Shown here in pieces: positions 62,301 to 64,000 of a DNA stretch of 64,000 bases. The position numbers and the translations under genes are program-made. The stretch comes from Nymphaea colorata (taxonomy: Eukaryota > Streptophyta > Magnoliopsida > Nymphaeales > Nymphaeaceae). Within the stretch, counting starts at the first letter, position 1; each line of letters begins with the position of its first letter. Where the stretch lies: NCBI RefSeq assembly GCF_008831285.2, contig NC_045139.1, positions 14,304,354 through 14,368,353 of the forward strand, given 5' to 3'. Below the pieces are notes generated by a model. The model searched no databases. It worked only from the letters and a program-made list of their open reading frames with translations, and was not told where the DNA came from.

Positions 62301-62414
62301 CACTTGGACGCCGTGCTTCTCGGCGTGAGTGAGATAGACGAGAAGGCTGCCGAGTACCACCGACGTCAGTGGCGCCGCTGCCAATACCCAGAAGAACCTT
62401 GGCCGCCTCTTGCT
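62301..62414 (-). pseudogene. SULTR3 exon 5 copy, frame intact
   Basis: Offset exactly 19,096 bp from parent exon 5 (43205-43318). It keeps acceptor and donor and encodes RPRFFWVLAAAPLTSVV-type sequence with two amino-acid changes. It is an orphan: no exon 4 or 7 lies nearby. Confidence 0.88.
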
Positions 62415-62601
62415 CTGTTCATGCAGAAAACACAGTCAGCTTTCTATTCCCAAACTCGACCTTCGATCTTTCTTTCCCTCGTTCAATAACAAGAACAATA
62501 CACATAAACACCGAAGAACAAAAGATTAAAAGAAACAAAGAAGCCGCATTTGATATTAGCAGCAGGCGCCCACAAGGCCCTCCCCTAGGACCTCCACAAC
62601 A

Positions 62602-62886
62602 CTAACCCTGGGTTCTACAGTAGGGGCAATCTGAATGAAAGCTCAGCCATGGGCGCAGGCACTCCGGGTGGTATCTGTGGAGGCATGGAAGATGCATGAC
62701 CGTCTGGTGCAAGTGGAAGACATCCAAGCAAACCGGGCAGACCTCCGTCTCCGAGCTGAGTCGGTCCGATACGGCCGTCAGGCAGAAACCATTATTAGCG
62801 GCCGAGCACACAGTGACGGTGGGTTCTGATCTCCTATTTGTTGTAGACCCGGACCCGGACATGGTCCCGCGACCCCAACTAAACAT
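62602..62886 (-). CDS. Small RING-H2 finger protein (putative E3 ubiquitin ligase)
   Basis: 94 residues, single exon, ATG at 62886. The C-terminal half is a complete RING-H2 finger: C50-x2-C53-x14-C68-x-H70-x2-H73-x2-C76-x10-C87-x2-C90, with the ligase-typical Val after the first Cys (CPVCLDVF) and Trp80 before the last Cys pair. RING-H2 domains recruit ubiquitin-loaded E2 enzymes. The N-terminal half is Ser/Thr/Gly-rich and unrecognised, with no membrane segment. Most plant RING-H2 ligases are longer, so this may be a truncated gene or a short form. It lies about 50 bp right of the SULTR duplicate, in a region full of rearrangement. Expression is unknown. Confidence 0.7.
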   Translation of the reverse strand: MFSWGRGTMSGSGSTTNRRSEPTVTVCSAANNGFCLTAVSDRLSSETEVCPVCLDVFHLHQTVMHLPCLHRYHPECLRPWLSFHSDCPYCRTQG

Positions 62887-63429
62887 TCCATTCCATCTGC
62901 GTTTGCTACAGCAAAGAAAATCAAATCATCGGTCGCTTCCCACTTTACATAAAATTCCAACGTGATGCTCAATAGCAAATTTGTAGCAAACGTGCGGCAC
63001 GTATATGGAAATTCGTGAAGGTAAGGTCAGGTCCGCTTCGAGACTGTCATGCTTTTGAGGGAAAAAAAAAAAAAGAAAGGCCCACAGCAAAAACTAATCT
63101 TGATTCTAATAAAAGATATGTTAACATTAACGAAATATCCTTTATAAAAACTAATCACCCCCCAGCCAATGGAAAATTTTCCATTTTTTTAAAATGGGTA
63201 TGCATTTTTAAACTTTATGAGCAAATATTGAACAACTTTTTGGATTTTTTAAAAATATTTTGGCGGTTTCTCAAAGAAGATACGAAATCAAGGTTGCTGT
63301 TCACAATTTTGCAGAAAGCGAGAGAGATAGGGGAAACAATGTACTAGTATACCATCACAATATACTAGTATATATAAATCATCAGCAGATCATATCATCG
63401 GATGCATGTGCGAGAGAGAGAGAGAGAGA

Positions 63430-63726
63430 ATGGACTCCCCTTCCCGGCAACAAAGCCCAGCGACCCAAGAAGTTTCAGGCCTCTTGGATGTCGACCATGT
63501 CTCCTTCTCCGAGCCGTGCCGCCATTGCGTCACTAAGAAGCGCCATTGCCTGCACACTTCCGACATTATTGTGATGGTCAGTGAAATTCACAGGATCATG
63601 AGCTTCAGGTTTTCCTTCCATATTCGGCCTATCTGCCTCAATGACTACGTCCGCCACTGCTATGAGCAAGCTCAATGTCCATTGACATCTTTTCCCGAGA
63701 TGAAAAGGAGAGAGAAGGCTTTATAA
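63430..63726 (+). CDS. Hypothetical protein of 98 residues, unrecognised
   Basis: An open frame from ATG 63430 (MDSPSRQQSPATQEVSG) to TAA. It has several Cys and His residues (EPCRHCVTKKRHCLH, then RHCYEQAQCP), which could suggest a metal site, but I know no family like this. The opposite strand is also open (63475-63675), so neither strand is clearly coding. A copy of the second half at 48101-48282 is broken by an 8-bp deletion. Treat as a weak prediction. Confidence 0.25.
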   Translation: MDSPSRQQSPATQEVSGLLDVDHVSFSEPCRHCVTKKRHCLHTSDIIVMVSEIHRIMSFRFSFHIRPICLNDYVRHCYEQAQCPLTSFPEMKRREKAL

Positions 63727-64000
63727 TGAGGTTAAAGCACAACGTCCGGATGTGTCCAGATCCGAGGTGTGCCTGCTCGCTATGTGATGCTGGATCCAGT
63801 TAAAACTGTGCAATTGTATAACTAGAGATAAGAAGAGAGGGGATGATTTACTACCTGCAGCCAACTGGTTCTCAACCCATCACTAGTAAAAGCCTTACCG
63901 CTTTTGTTCTGCACCAGCCTTTCTTCTTGTACACGAATCAACGTTTTCGGCAATTTCATTTGGTTCAGATTAACTTTATGTTGCCGTTTTGGTTGTTTCC
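63560..64000. repeat. Right copy of the segment shared with 48.1-48.8 kb
   Basis: 63560-63748 matches 48101-48282, and 63751-64000 matches 48601-48832, same orientation. The copy probably continues beyond the window. Compared with the left copy it lacks 318 bp at the junction and has about 15 extra bases near 63938. Confidence 0.9.

Larger units (their letters stand above)
59122..62548 (-). pseudogene. Partial duplicate of the SULTR3 gene (introns 4-6 region with exons 5 and 6)
   Basis: The block 41481-43452 of the SULTR gene is repeated here in the same orientation. Two insertions (60371-61353 and 61584-62057) account for the extra length: 1,972 + 983 + 474 = 3,429 against 3,427 observed. 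Only exon 6 (59621-59731) and exon 5 (62301-62414) are included. Exon 5 is open and nearly identical to the parent. Exon 6 has lost its acceptor (a deletion just upstream of CACCTGAAAAGG) and its donor is GGAAGT instead of GTAAGT. It cannot give a transporter. Confidence 0.92.

Overview
This is a stretch of plant nuclear DNA from an angiosperm. The genes are intron-rich with GT-AG splice sites and encode plant-specific families: a UDP-glycosyltransferase with a PSPG box, an LRR-extensin-type protein, a CCX cation exchanger and a group 3 sulfate transporter. The intergenic DNA is AT-rich and carries many (TA)n and (GA)n microsatellites, hAT/Harbinger/Mutator-like elements and copia remnants. 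I cannot name the species from the sequence.

Layout. (1) 963-7847, minus: the N-terminal half of a NOL6/Nrap nucleolar protein gene, 14 coding exons in the window; the 3' part runs off the left edge or lies beyond a long intron. (2) 11290-12768, minus: an intronless UGT92-like glycosyltransferase whose 3' end is partly duplicated. (3) 15800-17690: a degenerate hAT transposase. (4) 19520-20659, minus: an LRX-like secreted LRR protein with almost no extensin tail. (5) 26425-28754, minus: a two-exon CCX cation/calcium exchanger. (6) 31429-36966, plus: an eight-exon TPR protein like Arabidopsis At1g04530. (7) 38282-45323, minus: a complete twelve-exon SULTR3-type transporter. (8) 46575-64000: a rearranged, transposon-rich region. 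It holds a 424-bp-arm foldback with a hAT MITE in one arm, copia gag debris, a second foldback, a partial copy of the SULTR gene (exons 5-6 only) split by two insertions, a 94-codon RING-H2 ORF, and a repeated segment shared by 48.1-48.8 kb and 63.6-64.0 kb.

The genes do not form a pathway; they are ordinary neighbours (ribosome biogenesis, glycosylation, cell wall, ion transport, a TPR adaptor, sulfate transport). The most informative biology is structural. The SULTR duplicate gives paralogous empty sites for two transposons, and the foldback gives an internal empty site for a third. I rebuilt exon structures by hand, checking reading phase at every junction; the NOL6, TPR, CCX and SULTR models are all phase-consistent. 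I found no convincing wholly new multi-gene system.
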